DNA of 64,000 bases from Macrostomum hystrix. Lineage: Eukaryota > Platyhelminthes > Macrostomidae. The notes beneath the pieces were generated by a model that made no database searches, was not told where the DNA came from, and saw only the letters and a program-made list of their open reading frames with translations. Position numbers and translations under genes: made by a program. Where the stretch lies: positions 2,728,001 through 2,792,000 of the forward strand of contig CATNEN010000002.1 in NCBI GenBank assembly GCA_950097015.1, read 5' to 3'. Of the stretch, positions 11,110-22,266 are shown one piece after another (positions within the stretch are counted from its first letter, which is position 1; each line of letters begins with the position of its first letter).

Positions 11110-12120
11110 TTAAGTCTGCACAAAGGACTGATCGTTGTTCTCAAACGGTGTAACGGCAGCCGAACGCTTGCAAGAGCAGAAGGCAAGCCCAACACTGACA
11201 ATGTTGGCATAGCTTCGCCTGAAGTGCGTGTTCAGCATTCCGTAGATGATCGGATTCAGGGTTGAGTTGAAGACGGCCAGCCAGGTGATGACTTTGTGCG
11301 GAATCCGGCCGACTTGAGCAATGAACTTGTCGATGTACACGTGGATACTGTACGGACCCCAGCACAAATTAAACGCAATGTACGCTGTCAGCACCGGAGC
11401 GAGGGCCCTCCACTCCTTGCTGACACTCGTGTTGCCAGCAGCGTCGCCAGAGAATGAAGTGGTCGCCTCTCGGCGAATGAGGAACAGTTTGAAGAACAGG
11501 TGGGTGTAGCAGCCAGCAGCCAGCAGGGACGGCAGCGCAACGCCGAGCAGAGTGAGCAGAAAGCTCAGCTCGAAAGGCGACTTGTCGTCGTAGTAAAAGC
11601 AGATGAACACTTCTGGGATGAACCCGAAGCCGCCCTGCCACCAGAACACCGCGCTGACGGTGAGCCACACGAGCCAGCAGGAGAGGCAGTAGACTAACAC
11701 CCTCAAGCCCGTGAAGTGCCGCTGGTAGACACTCCGATGAAGGACGCACAAGTGGCGAGCCACGGCGATCAAGGTGAAGCTGAAGTTTGACACTCCAGCC
11801 GCGGTAAACAGCGCGTAGGCGTTCACGTTGCAGACGATGTCGTGGAAGACATTGCCTTCGGCCAACCGGCTGGCCAGGATCGTCGGGATTGAGTAGGAGC
11901 ACACCAGCAAGTCGGCGATGCCGATGTTCAACACCAGGTAGTTGGTCGCTGACTTCAGCTGCTTGAACCGAGTCACGGAGAGGACGGTAAGCCAGTTGCC
12001 GCACACTCCAACGCAGATGCTGACTATGAGGACGACGGTGTCAACGAGCTTCATCCAGGGCGGATCCACGTCCTCTAAGACTACGTCAGAGACATTGTGA
12101 ATGCTGAGTTTGCTGTCCAT
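11110..12120 (-). CDS. rhodopsin-family GPCR 2, melatonin/moody-like (single exon, 336 aa)
   Basis: Class A GPCR with all seven helices in one ORF. The N-terminus has an N-glycosylation site (NVS). TM1 carries CGNWLTVLSV. TM2 has VLNIGIADLLV. A Cys precedes TM3 (DIVCNVNAY) and a second lies in loop 2 (FICFYYD). The DRY motif is replaced by ARH (AVARHLCVLH). TM6 has FNLCWGPYS, close to CWxPY. TM7 has NSTLNPIIYGMLNTHFRRSY, a full NPxxY with helix 8. The combination of altered DRY, NxCWxP and NPIIYGMLNxxFRRxY is most like the melatonin-receptor/moody/Tre1 group of receptors; that placement is inference. Ligand unknown. The C-tail is short. It follows GPCR 1 in the same orientation, but the sequence similarity between them is only at family level. 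Confidence 0.9.
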   Translation of the reverse strand: MDSKLSIHNVSDVVLEDVDPPWMKLVDTVVLIVSICVGVCGNWLTVLSVTRFKQLKSATNYLVLNIGIADLLVCSYSIPTILASRLAEGNVFHDIVCNVNAYALFTAAGVSNFSFTLIAVARHLCVLHRSVYQRHFTGLRVLVYCLSCWLVWLTVSAVFWWQGGFGFIPEVFICFYYDDKSPFELSFLLTLLGVALPSLLAAGCYTHLFFKLFLIRREATTSFSGDAAGNTSVSKEWRALAPVLTAYIAFNLCWGPYSIHVYIDKFIAQVGRIPHKVITWLAVFNSTLNPIIYGMLNTHFRRSYANIVSVGLAFCSCKRSAAVTPFENNDQSFVQT

Positions 12121-13196
12121 CTGTAATCAATGCGGCATGCGGCGCTTCAATAGGGAAGGACTCTTTGTATTCCAGGAAACGGCATTCAACAGAAAGCGAA
12201 CGATTGCGCACAAAAATAGCTGGCAAATTGCTGAAACTATCCAAACTAGCGATCAGTGCATTTCAATGCGCTCTCAGCAGCAGAGTCGCGTACGTCAGCA
12301 GACAATGGGCCCCAGTCTAAGCTGCGAGATCTAGCCGCATAGCATAGTTTAACCAGCTGTAGAACTGAGCAGGGGGGCTGTTCTCAGAGTCTCACTGAGA
12401 TTAGGCTGCATTTATCGTGCCCGTTCACAGCCAATCAGAGAGCCACTTTGCGCCGGTGAAAGCTCTGATGCAGTTTTCTGTTTAATGCGCTTTGCCCACT
12501 GCTGGCAAGCTCGCGAGCTCCGTAACCATGGCAATCGGTAATTGTAGTGCAAGGAATTGGCTTTTCTAGAGTTACCTGTAAATGGTGGCTTCACAATAAA
12601 ACGGTAGGCAAACAAAATTGTGATAGCAGAGTTTTTCGCAATCTTGCTCGCACGAGAGCGACTGATGAGATTAGCGAGGCTGCCGCGAAAAACTTCTGAA
12701 TTGAATGTTTCTTTTGTTCCAAGAGAGTACTCAAAGATGACCACTTTGTGATCACTGAAAGTACTACCAGGGACTACGGGATCTAGCATTTTGAATAACT
12801 TCAGTCTTTTATACTAGCCCCTGAAGTCCTTCCAGTGATTGGCCATATTTGGTCAAACTCTCGTAGTCACCTGTCTCAGCGTTTGAGTCAACTTAAAGTG
12901 GCGTCTAACAATCAACTGGATGAACTAAACTTAAATTGGCGCTTGCTCAAAGTTGAGAGTCAACTCAAGCGTCCGTGTTTGAATGCTCTTAACTCGGAGT
13001 AAAGTACTGGTCAGGGATTCGATTATGAAGAGTTTGTGTTCTTCACATCGACCGGCTTAAGCTTCAATTGCATAGGCTACAACTACCTCCGGTTTGAGAA
13101 TGTCCCAAGATTCACTAATTTCATGAGCACTGATTTTCAAACTGAACGAAATCTCGGCATAAGCGAAGTTCTTAATTCTTATTCTTATTATTAATA
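12121..13196. promoter_or_regulatory. intergenic region, likely promoter of GPCR 2
   Basis: Upstream of minus-strand GPCR 2. CCAAT boxes are seen as CCAATCAG near 12431 and GATTGG near 12836. A 125-codon minus-strand ORF (12412-12789) has no recognisable domain and I do not call it. Nothing else is supported. Confidence 0.3.
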
Positions 13197-14055
13197 GGCT
13201 GCAACTATTGCTGCGATTCCCACTGTCTCCCGCTGCGATTCCAGCTGCAACTATTGCTGCGATTCCCACTGTCTCCCGCTGCGATTCCGGCTGCAACTAT
13301 TGCTGCGATTCCCACTGTGTCTTCTGCTGCGATTCCGGCTGCAACTATTGCTGTGATTCCCACTGTCTCCCGCTGCGATTCCGGCTGCAACTATTGCTGC
13401 GATTCCCACTGTGTCTCCCGCTGCGATTCCCACTGTGTCTCCCGCTGCGATTCCGGCTGCAACTATTGCTGCGATTCCCACTAGGTCTCCTGCTGCGATT
13501 CCAGCTGCAACTATTTCTGCGATTCCCACTGGGTCTCCTGCTGCGATTCCAGCTGCAACGATTTTGGCTGCAACTGCTACGATTCCGACTGCAACAATTG
13601 CTGCGATTCCCATTGTATCTCCTACTGCGATTCCAGCTGCAACTATTTCTGCGATTCCCACTAGGTCTCCTGCTGCGATTCCAGCTGCAACTATTTCTGC
13701 GATTCCCACTGGGTCTCCTGCTGCGATTCCAGCTGCAACGATTTTGGCTGCAACTGCTGCGATTCCGGCTGCAACTATTGCTGCGATTCCCACTGTGTCT
13801 TCTGCTGCGATTCCGGCTGCAACTATTGCTGTGATTCCCACTGTCTCCCGCTGCGATTCCGGCTGCAACTATTGCTGCGATTCCCACTGTGTCTCCCGCT
13901 GCGATTCCCACTGTGTCTCCCGCTGCGATTCCGGCTGCAACTATTGCTGCGATTCCCACTAGGTCTCCTGCTGCGATTCCAGCTGCAACTATTTCTGCGA
14001 TTCCCACTGGGTCTCCTGCTGCGATTCCAGCTGCAACGATTTTGGCTGCAACTGC
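13197..14055. repeat. 12-bp based minisatellite with 48-bp higher-order unit
   Basis: Built from 12-mers such as GCTGCGATTCCA, GCTGCAACTATT and ACTGGGTCTCCT that combine into 48-bp units. Larger blocks are also duplicated within the array: 13301-13560 recurs at about 13785-14035. It makes stop-free frames in several directions that look like Ala- or Cys/Asp-rich proteins. The array resumes at 14581 after an inserted 525-bp segment. The GCTGCGATTC core is shared with the 24-bp array at 26.5-27.3 kb. Confidence 0.95.
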
Positions 14056-14580
14056 CAAAATCCCCGATAATCCCCAATCCGATAATCCCCAATACGATAA
14101 TCCCCAATTCGATAATCCCCCATCCGATAATACCCAATCCCAAAATCCTCAATCCGATAATCCCCAATCCAATCTAATAATTCCTAAATCAATAATCCCA
14201 CATTCCTATCTTTCTAATCAGTTTTTCCCTAATCCTCAAACTCATAATTTTCAACATCATCATCCCCTAAAACCAGATTCCTAATCCCTTCCCCAGTTAT
14301 AATTTCATCTCTATCGCATTGGCACCTTTCGATAACAACAATAATCCACGAATCAAAACAGTCCCGAGTTCGATTGCGCAGAACAGCCCTACCAATTAGC
14401 AGATTCCCCGAAAAACAAGCCGCTATTTCCCATTAGATTTCTAGAATTTTCCTGTGCTTACCTGACTGAGTACTGAGTCTGAGCGGTTTGAGCTGCCGAA
14501 AGTCAAGGTAGATTAGCTCCCGGGACCGCCCCGCTCTTGTTCCCAGCCCAGGAACAAGAATTGACGAACACTCCAAGAAT
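14056..14580. repeat. 525-bp segment inserted in the minisatellite, duplicated at 16913-17437
   Basis: From 14056 to 14580 the minisatellite is replaced by a segment that begins with GATAATCCCCAATCC repeats and continues with about 400 bp of unique sequence. The same sequence occurs 2,857 bp downstream, from about 16913 to 17437, inside the intron of GPCR 3. Differences are very few (for example CCCGGGACC versus CCCGGGGCC). The copy ends exactly where the minisatellite resumes (14581). The downstream copy continues from the larger 15-bp array and so is probably the source. Confidence 0.85.
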
Positions 14581-14646
14581 GCTACGATTCCGACTGCAAC
14601 AATTGCTGCGATTCCCATTGTATCTCCTACTGCGATTCCGACTGCA
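14581..14646. repeat. right-hand remnant of the split 12-bp minisatellite
   Basis: Matches the part of the main array around 13569-13635 almost base for base (GCTACGATTCCGACTGCAAC and on). It therefore is the continuation of the array on the far side of the 525-bp insertion. Confidence 0.85.
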
Positions 14647-14870
14647 AAAAACTGATGCAATTAACACTGCTGCGATTTTGATAGCGAATCCTGCTCCAAT
14701 TTGTTATGATTTGTCGCTCGATCTGGGATCCTGGAGTGCTAAACTGCCAGCTTTTGTCTCATCGCCTTAGTTTCCTACTGCAAGTAGTCAACTTACAATA
14801 ATTTGTTACAAAAATACTTCCATGAGATTGGAAAAACAAACCCTATCTCTGAATGTTGGACACCACCTTT

Positions 14871-15286
14871 AATAATAATAAAATAATAATATTAATTAGT
14901 TTTTTATTTTACAAAAATAAATTTTTGAAAAAAATGAAAATTAAAATCATATTCCTCAGGAGGGAGGGGTACAAAAGCAGGAATTAAAATTTTGCGGCAC
15001 TTCCGCAGACGGCCAGCATTGGCGTGGGCGTAAGCAGCGACGATCTTGCGGGCATTTCCGGCCTGGACAGCCGCCCCGAGCCGGCGGATAGATGTACACA
15101 CAGGTGTGGACATCTGACCTGACTTTCTCATCGTCAGGCAGTGTACACTCTCAGCAATGTGCCTTGGCCGTTGTCCCTCAAGGGCGGAAATTACTCGACA
15201 AGACCCCAAGCCTTCTCTCTCGTGGAATCGAGCTCAGGGACCTTGGTACGAGAGGAAAACGCGTTAGACCACTCTACCAATAACCC
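14871..15286 (-). mobile_element. tRNA-derived SINE with target-site duplication
   Basis: Read on the minus strand from 15286, the element starts with a tRNA-like head. It has an A-box-like TGGTAGAGTGGTCTAAC (about 15262-15278) and a B-box-like GCTCGATTCC (about 15221-15230). A body of about 300 bp follows, then an AT-rich tail of ATT/TTA repeats. The flanks carry the direct repeat TTGGACACCACC at 14856-14867 and 15287-15298, the target-site duplication expected of LINE-driven retroposition. The central part of the body (TGTACACTGCCTGACGATGA) is shared with copies at 32.2, 54.0 and partly 56.3 kb. A 101-codon minus ORF here is not a gene. Confidence 0.85.
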
Positions 15287-15300
15287 TTGGACACCACCCT

Positions 15301-15738
15301 TACTCTCAGAGAGTGTGAGGACACCAAAATCTACCTTCAGAGAGTGTGAGGACACCAAAATCTACCTTCAGAGAGTGTGAGGACACCAAAATCTACCTTC
15401 AGAGAGTGTGAGGACACCAAAATCTACCTTCAGAGAGTTTGAGGACACCAAAATCTACCTTCAGAGAGTGTGAGGACACCAAAATCTACCTTCAGAGAGT
15501 GTGAGGACACCAAAATCTACCTTCAGAGAGTGTGAGGACACCAAAATCTACCTTCAGAGAGTGTGAGGACACCAAAATCTACCTTCAGAGAGTGTGAGGA
15601 CACCAAAATCTACATTCAGAGAGTTTGAGGACACCAAAATCTACCTTCAGAGAGTTTGAGGACACCAAAATCTACCTTCAGAGAGTTTGAGGACACCAAA
15701 ATCTACCTTCAGAGAGTGTGAGGACACCAAAATCTACC
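15301..15738. repeat. 31-bp minisatellite
   Basis: About 14 copies of a 31-bp unit (CTTCAGAGAGTGTGAGGACA plus CCAAAATCTAC), with GTTTGAGG variants. It begins right beside the SINE, and the target-site duplication TTGGACACCACC resembles the GAGGACACCAAA part of the unit. The SINE therefore landed at the edge of this array or its precursor. Confidence 0.95.
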
Positions 15739-16244
15739 CTTGGTTGAGCTAAGCTCGGAAAACAGCTAACTGACTGGTCTAAATTGCAAACAAATCGCTA
15801 ATATTAAAAGCAGGAACCAATCAGAGCCGTTTCTGACCAAGTGACAGAAAATTTCTCAAGTTAGCTGCAAGTGCCTCGCCGGGCCAATAAAACTTCGCTG
15901 AATCGAATGCAACAGACACCGGTCACATGCTGCTTGAGTGCAATTAACCGGCTGAAAGTTAGTCGCCTTCCTCCATAGCAACTCGCCCCTCGGTCTCACC
16001 AGTCTGTCTCTTTGGTCTCAAATCTCCGCCTTACGCTAGTTAAGGCCAGGTAATCTCCGAGCCTCTGTAGGATGGCCGACTCAGAAACACGAATCGGGCG
16101 TTGGCAGTTACTTCGGCAACAAGCCGGCTGATTTTGTGGGACCTTGAGATTTTATTATTTCGCATTTAAGCCCCGGTTGCGAGTCGATGGTGCCAGGGTA
16201 GCTGTCGCTTCTAATCTTGCGCCTGGCGACTGAAATTAGTTGCC

Positions 16245-19200
16245 ATGGAGATGATAACGGACGCTCCGATTGCCACAAGCCCAGCTGGCACCGTTGAGAA
16301 CCTGAGCAGCGGATTCTTCAAAGCCCGCAGCGCCTCCATCGTGGTTTCCCTGATCGGCTTGGCAATGAGCTCATTCTCACTGGTCGTGCTCGTGCGCAAG
16401 TACCTCGCCAGGCGTGACGTATTCGACGTTGGACTCATCATCCTGGAGGCCAGCCAGGCGATCTACTGCCTGCTCTGCTCCGCTACCTTCTGCATGGACC
16501 TGGCTGTGCAGCTCACGGGCACTTACAACAATGAGCCTTTCAAGACAATCTATGAGGTGAGAGGAGTGCCATTGTTCCTTTTAACATCATCCCTTTTTCA
16601 TTTACCCCCCGAATCCCTAATCCGCTTAAACCCAAAAAATTTATCCACAAAATTATTGTACACATACTAAAATCCCCAATCCAATAATCTCAATCTGATA
16701 ATCCCCAATCCGATACTCCCCAATCCGATAATCCCCAATCCGATAATCCCCAATCCGATAATCCCCAATCCGATAATCCCCAATCCGATAATCCCCAATC
16801 CGATAATCCCCAATCCGATAATCCCCAATTCGATAATCCCCCCATCCGATAATACCCTATCCCAAAATCCTCAATCCGATAATCCCCAATCCGATAATCC
16901 CCAATCCGATAATCCCCAACCCGATAATCCCCAATCCGATAATCCCCAATACGATAATCCCCAATTCGATAATCCCCCATCCGATAGTACCCAATCCCAA
17001 AATCCTCAATCCGATAATCCCCAATCCAATCTAATAATTCCTAAATCAATAATCCCACATTCCTATCTTTCTAATCAGTTTTTCCCTAATCCTCAAACTC
17101 ATAATTTTCAACATCATCATCCCCTAAAACCAGATTCCTAATCCCTTCCCCAGTTATAATTTCATCTCTATCGCATTGGCACCTTTCGATAACAACAATA
17201 ATCCACGAATCAAAACAGTCCCGAGTTCGATTGCGCAGAACAGCCCTACCAATTAGCAGATTCCCCGAAAAACAAGCCGCTATTTCCCATTAGATTTCTA
17301 GAATTTTCCTGTGCTTACCTGACTGAGTACTGAGTCTGAGCGGTTTGAGCTGCCGAAAGTCAAGGTAGATTAGCTCCCGGGGCCGCCCCGCTCTTGTTCC
17401 CAGCCCAGGAACAAGAATTGACGAACACTCCAAGAATACGAAAACTCGGGCGGTTCTCACCCGACTGTCCAGGGACTGGCCGAAACAGAGTCCACCCTTC
17501 TCTGATTCACTTTTTTATGAGCTCAACTAAAAAACTGGTAAACAACTCTGGACTCTTCAGTGGTCCGTGAGCACGTGATCTACTCAGTTCAAGGTCGCTT
17601 GCTAAAGCTGTTTGCCCCAAGCGGAGATTGACTGAGCTGAGTGATACCTTACTGGGTGTGATACCTCACGGAGTGTGATACCTTAATGGATGTGATACCT
17701 CCCTTGGGTGTGATACCTCACAGAGTGTGATACCTCACGGAGTGTGATACCTCACAGAGTGTGATACCTCACGGAGTGTGATACCTCACGGAGTGTGATA
17801 CCTCACGGAGTGTGATACCTCCCTTGGGTGTGATACCTCACAAAGTGTGATACCTCACGGAGTGTGATACCTCACAGAGTGTGATACCTCACGGAGTGTG
17901 ATACCTCACGGAGTGTGATACCTCACAGAGTGTGATACCTCACGGAGTGTGATACCTCACAGAGTGTGATACCTCACGGAGTGTGATACCTCCCTTGGGT
18001 GTGATACCTCCCTTGGGTGTGATACCTCCCTTGGGTGTGATACCTCACAAAGTGTGATACCTCACGGAGTGTGATACCTCACAGAGTGTGATACCTCACG
18101 GAGTGTGATACCTCACGGAGTGTGATACCTCCCTTGGGTGTGATACCTCCCTTGGGTGTGATACCTCCCTTGGGTGTGATACCTCACAGAGTGTGATACC
18201 TCACGGAGTGTGATACCTCACGGAGTGTGATACCTCACGGAGTGTGATACCTCACGGAGTGTGATACCTCCCTTGGGTGTGATACCTCACAAAGTGTGAT
18301 ACCTCACGGAGTGTGATACCTCACAGAGTGTGATACCTCACGGAGTGTGATACCTCCCTTTGGGTGTGATACCTCCCTTGGGTGTGATACCTCCCTTGGG
18401 TGTGATACCTCCCTTGGGTGTGATACCTCCCTTGGGTGTGATACCTCACGGAGTGTGATACCTCACTAGGTGTGATACCTCACTAGGTGTGATACCTCAC
18501 TACGTGTGATACCTCACAGAGTGTGATACCTCACAGAGTGTGATAACTCACAGAGTGTGATACCCCACAGAGTGTGATGCATAAAAAAATAAAAAGTTTG
18601 TTTTTATGCTAATAAAACTCTCTCGAGGTCAATATTTATCCAACTTTTTGACAAAATTAACCGCTTGACCTTCGCCGCCTTCAAGGTACTGTTTGCTCTC
18701 GTGCTGATGGCGCTGCTAAACCGCAACCAGTGGACAATGTGCATGACCCTGTTCCGCACCGTGGCAGCCACCAACCCCATAGCGTTCCGGCACTGTTTCA
18801 CCAAGCGCATGCAGGTTCTGGTGTTCGTGCCAGTGCTCATTCTGTCCGTCCTTGTTGGCTCGCTGTACATGCCTGGCCTCATCCAGAAGATGGACAAGCA
18901 GGCCCTGCTGATGGTTAGCCGCATCTTCCAGTCGTACGTGCCAGTCCCCGTCATCCTCATCTGCTCGTTCATCATGGCCTACAAATTCTGCCGCACCAAG
19001 GAGCAGCTAACTAGCAGCGACTCCATTGTGACCAGCCGCGCCACCGGCGTTGTCGGCAGCGGAGGCACGACGTGCGTCGAAGTCACCTCTGGCGGTGGCG
19101 CCAGTTGCGAGGTTGCCAGTTCGAGCTATGCCGCCGGTACCTGCAGTGGCGTCACCAGTGCCAGCATCGTCAGAGCGGTCGGGAGGCCCACCAATGTCGC

Positions 19201-19867
19201 CAGATGCGCCGCTGTTGGTGGCGGAAGCATCATCGGCAGTTCCGGCGGTAACGGCGCGGCTGCAAGCCTTCGACGCAACTCTCGCGTAGCCACGGCCATT
19301 GTGCTCTGCCTGTCAATCTCGTTCCACCTGCTCGAGACTCCCGGCGCCATTCTCATCATGCTGAACCTATCCCTGACCAGCTCGGTGGACTGGTTCTACG
19401 CACTCAATGACACTCTGGTGTCGCTGGACAGCGCTGTGCACTTTCTCATCTTCTTCGGTCTGAGCCGCAATTTCCGCCGCACTGCCGCCCAGGCTTGCTG
19501 CGGCCACCGGGGTCGTAAACGAGCCGCTGGGAGGCGCCGCGCCCTGGCCGGTCACCACCTCGTTGCCGGTTGTCGATCGGCGGCCGCCAGCGGTGTCGGC
19601 TTCGCTGGCACTCAGCAAATCGGCCGCCGATGCCGCAGCCGCGGCCGCGAACTCAAAGACGAGGACAGCGTCAAGCGGAACGGCATAGGAGGATACGGAA
19701 GCGGCGCCAACCGTTTCGGCGACCACAAGGTCACCATGTCGCTTCTGCCAGAAGTCTGCCCGGCTGCCGGGAGCCAGTCCATCGAGATGGCGCTGATCAC
19801 ACCGCAGCCAGCCACGCCATCGAGCAGTCGCACCAGCTTGCGCCTGGAGACTCTGCGAGAGCAGTGA
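16245..19867 (+). CDS. rhodopsin-family GPCR 3, two exons (about 497 aa)
   Basis: Exon 1 is 16245-16556 (104 codons, phase 0, donor GAG|GTGAGA). Exon 2 is best taken as 18686-19867 (acceptor CCGCCTTCAAG, phase 0). The ATG has a good context (GCCATGG). Exon 1 codes TM1 (IVVSLIGLAMSSFSLVVLV) and TM2. Exon 2 codes TM3 to TM7. TM3 ends in MTLFRTVAATNPI, with FRT where DRY is expected. TM4 is LVFVPVLILSVLVGSLYMP. Loop 3 is a long Gly/Ser/Thr/Ala-rich stretch. TM6 is VLCLSISFHLLETP and TM7 LDSAVHFLIFFGLSRNFRR replaces NPxxY. I see no conserved TM3 cysteine. This is a divergent, probably neuropeptide-like receptor; the ligand is unknown. The open frame extends upstream of 18686 to 18593, so a non-canonical earlier exon edge is possible. 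Confidence 0.8.
16680..17030. repeat. 15-bp minisatellite in the GPCR 3 intron
   Basis: About 22 copies of GATAATCCCCAATCC, with a TACTCCCC and several CCCATCC or AATAC variants. It starts about 120 bp after the donor of GPCR 3 exon 1. Its right end belongs to the segment duplicated at 14056-14580. Confidence 0.95.
17640..18580. repeat. 17-bp minisatellite in the GPCR 3 intron
   Basis: About 55 copies of a 17-bp unit, TGTGATACCTCACGGAG, alternating with TGTGATACCTCACAGAG and TGTGATACCTCCCTTGG. Variant types occur in repeated blocks. Each main unit contains GTGATACCTCAC, an imperfect palindrome (GTGA...TCAC). The array ends about 105 bp before the chosen acceptor. Confidence 0.95.
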
Positions 19868-20285
19868 GTCCGAGTTGAGTCGCCAATACATTGTGAGCTG
19901 GTTGGCTGTCAGATCTGTGAAAGAAGGGAAGTCATTTCAGTATAACTGACAAGTCCATAAAAAATATAATTTTTTTAGTGTCGATATATCCATGTTCTGT
20001 TTATTGGTTATTAAGTTTCGATGTAAGACAGTGACGCTATTTTATGGTCTTAGTGTAATTGGTAAAAAAATTCCCGACAATTAGTAAGAAGTTTTATTGA
20101 CAGAATCCGTAAACTTTACCGCCGAGTCTTGCCCTCGTGATAGCTTTGTGGATTTTTTGGACTTGTTGTATATCCTCTCAAGACATGACACTTGACATTG
20201 TGCTCATTGTTTTTCGTGTTTTTACAGGCGTGTAGAGCACTTTTCCTGTTTGCAATAGTCCTGTCCTTTAAGGCTAGAAAGATGC
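19868..20285. other. 3' flank of GPCR 3
   Basis: AT-rich sequence between the GPCR 3 stop and the next array. Probably 3' UTR; no AATAAA is evident. Confidence 0.3.
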
Positions 20286-20806
20286 AATATCTCACTGGGT
20301 GTGATACCTCACAGGGTGTGATACCTCACAGGGTGTGATACCTCACAGGGTGTGATACCTCACAGGGTGTGATACCTCACAGGGTGCGATACCTCACAGG
20401 GTGTGATACCTCACAGGGTGTGATACCTCACAGGGTGTGATACCTCACAGGGTGTGATACCTCACAGGGTGTGATACCTCACTAGGTGTGATACCTCACA
20501 GGGTGTGATACCTCACAGGGTGTGATACCTCACAGGGTGTGATACCTCACAGGGTGTGATACCTCACAGGGTGTGATACCTCACAGGGTGTGATACCTCA
20601 CTAGGTGTGATACCTCACAGGGTGTGATACCTCACTAGGTGTGATACCTCACAGGGTGTGATACCTCACAGGGTGTGATACCTCACAGGGTGTGATACCT
20701 CACAGGGTGTGATACCTCACTAGGTGTGATACCTCACAGGGTGTGATACCTCACAGGGTGTGATACCTCACTAGGTGTGATACCTCACAGAGTGTGATAC
20801 CTCCCT
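20286..20806. repeat. 17-bp minisatellite, second locus of the same family
   Basis: About 30 copies of TGTGATACCTCACAGGG, with CACTAGG variants. This is the same 17-bp family as the intronic array at 17640-18580 but dominated by a different variant, so each array has been homogenised separately. It lies about 420 bp beyond the GPCR 3 stop. Confidence 0.95.
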
Positions 20807-22200
20807 CTGACACCTCACTAGCTGTGTACAGTAACTCTGGTTGTCACTAATCCTCGCAGGTGCGTAAGCTTATTCTAACAGCATTTATAGCAGCTGCAGG
20901 CTCTGATGGTCTTTGAAGAACTGTCTACATCACTTTCTTTTCAATTTCTTTTCTACCGGCTTGCCTGCCAGGACTTAAGAAGCTCATTGACTCAACGATA
21001 TGTGTAGAAAACGCAGTGATTTTTTGGCTTGTTGGTTGACTTAAATAGACAAAGAATTGCGGGTTCACACAGACAAACAGACGCACACTTTCTCACAGAG
21101 TCGTTGAGCAGTCTCCTTCCGGGGCCGACAAATTTCACATAACCACCGCCTTGCAAGCACCGCGCACTACACCACTGGAGTCGCATTGGGAAGGGGATGT
21201 TTGCACAGTTATTTAGACTCGTTCCTCTCTCACAGAGCTGTGCAGAGTCAACACCGCGAGCAGGTCCTTGATCCCCAATAACAGCTCTCCGTCCCACGAC
21301 TGTTCCCCCGTCTCAAAGCTATAGCTGCATAGAGTTTTGATCACTCAATAGGTTATTAACTCGAACACTGCTTACTCAGCTTTGATAAAATCAATCTAGG
21401 TTCTAGTGTGCCCGACTGTTGCCATAACTGCAGGCTATTTGAGTGCGGAAGCGTCTCGCTTAAGAATCTCATGCTTTAGAAGTACAAATAGTCCACAAAT
21501 CCATTAGTCCCATTTGAAAAAATGCCAAGAGCAAATTCAGTAATAAAACTATTCCACGAAGTTTGTGTTTGTGTTTGTGTTTGTTTGCTTTGCGTTTATT
21601 CAGTGATCTGTGTATCTGACATTTACGTCTTAATTCGTATATTAATTTTTAAACTTAATAAACAACAACATTCCATGTATTTTAATTTCTACAAAAAAAT
21701 TATGATTTTAAGTTGTTAGATTTTAAGCTGTTAATAATTTTCTGTCCATATATTATTAGCAATTAAATTATTATAAATACCAATTACAATGTTTACAATT
21801 TTTAACTATACCTATTGTTGTCAGTTGTTACATTGTTCTATTTCTGTGTTTCTACTGCTCTCGAAAATTCTGTTAAACTAAATATGAATGCTAAAAGTGA
21901 CGTAAAACATAAATGTAATATTTAATAATGAGTCGATATTGTGACTGTTCATTTATTAGTGTTGATGACAAAGATTTTTTGTTGTAAAAAATAAATTTAA
22001 TAAGCGTAAACTTTCAGGTTTGTTTGTCTGCGTCTGAAAATTATAAATGCTGTTTTCAATCGAGTTATTAATCCTTCAATTTTAAATTTCACTATTACCA
22101 GCTTATAGAAAGCTGTAATGTACGCTCTATATTGCCCTATAAAATGGTGAGAGGACTAGAAAAGTTTCAAAGGTCGCTCGTAAGCAGTGTGTTGCAAGAA
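20807..22200. other. gene-poor region
   Basis: No convincing gene. 21030-21290 is GC-richer. On the minus strand it has TGGTGTAGTGCGCGG, like a tRNA A box, without a good B box, so it could be a decayed SINE. From 21490 on, the DNA is very AT-rich. Confidence 0.3.
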
Positions 22201-22213
22201 TGTTTACATTAAT

Positions 22214-22252
22214 TATTCATAGATTACATAGATTACATAGATTACATAGATT
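22214..22252. repeat. 10-bp tandem repeat (AGATTACATA)
   Basis: Four copies of AGATTACATA immediately before the inverted minisatellite. Confidence 0.8.
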
Positions 22253-22266
22253 ACATAATTATTCAT

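Noticed and set aside
12412-12789. 125-codon minus-strand ORF upstream of GPCR 2
   Set aside because: No domain, no splice or polyadenylation support, and composition like the surrounding promoter-like DNA.
15221-15286. Functional tRNA gene on the minus strand
   Set aside because: A and B boxes are recognisable, but the cloverleaf is imperfect. The sequence continues into a SINE body with tail and target-site duplication.
18628-18685. Earlier start of GPCR 3 exon 2 (after TCTCGAG at 18627)
   Set aside because: The reading frame is open there, but the phase would not match exon 1. The acceptor at 18685 keeps phase 0.
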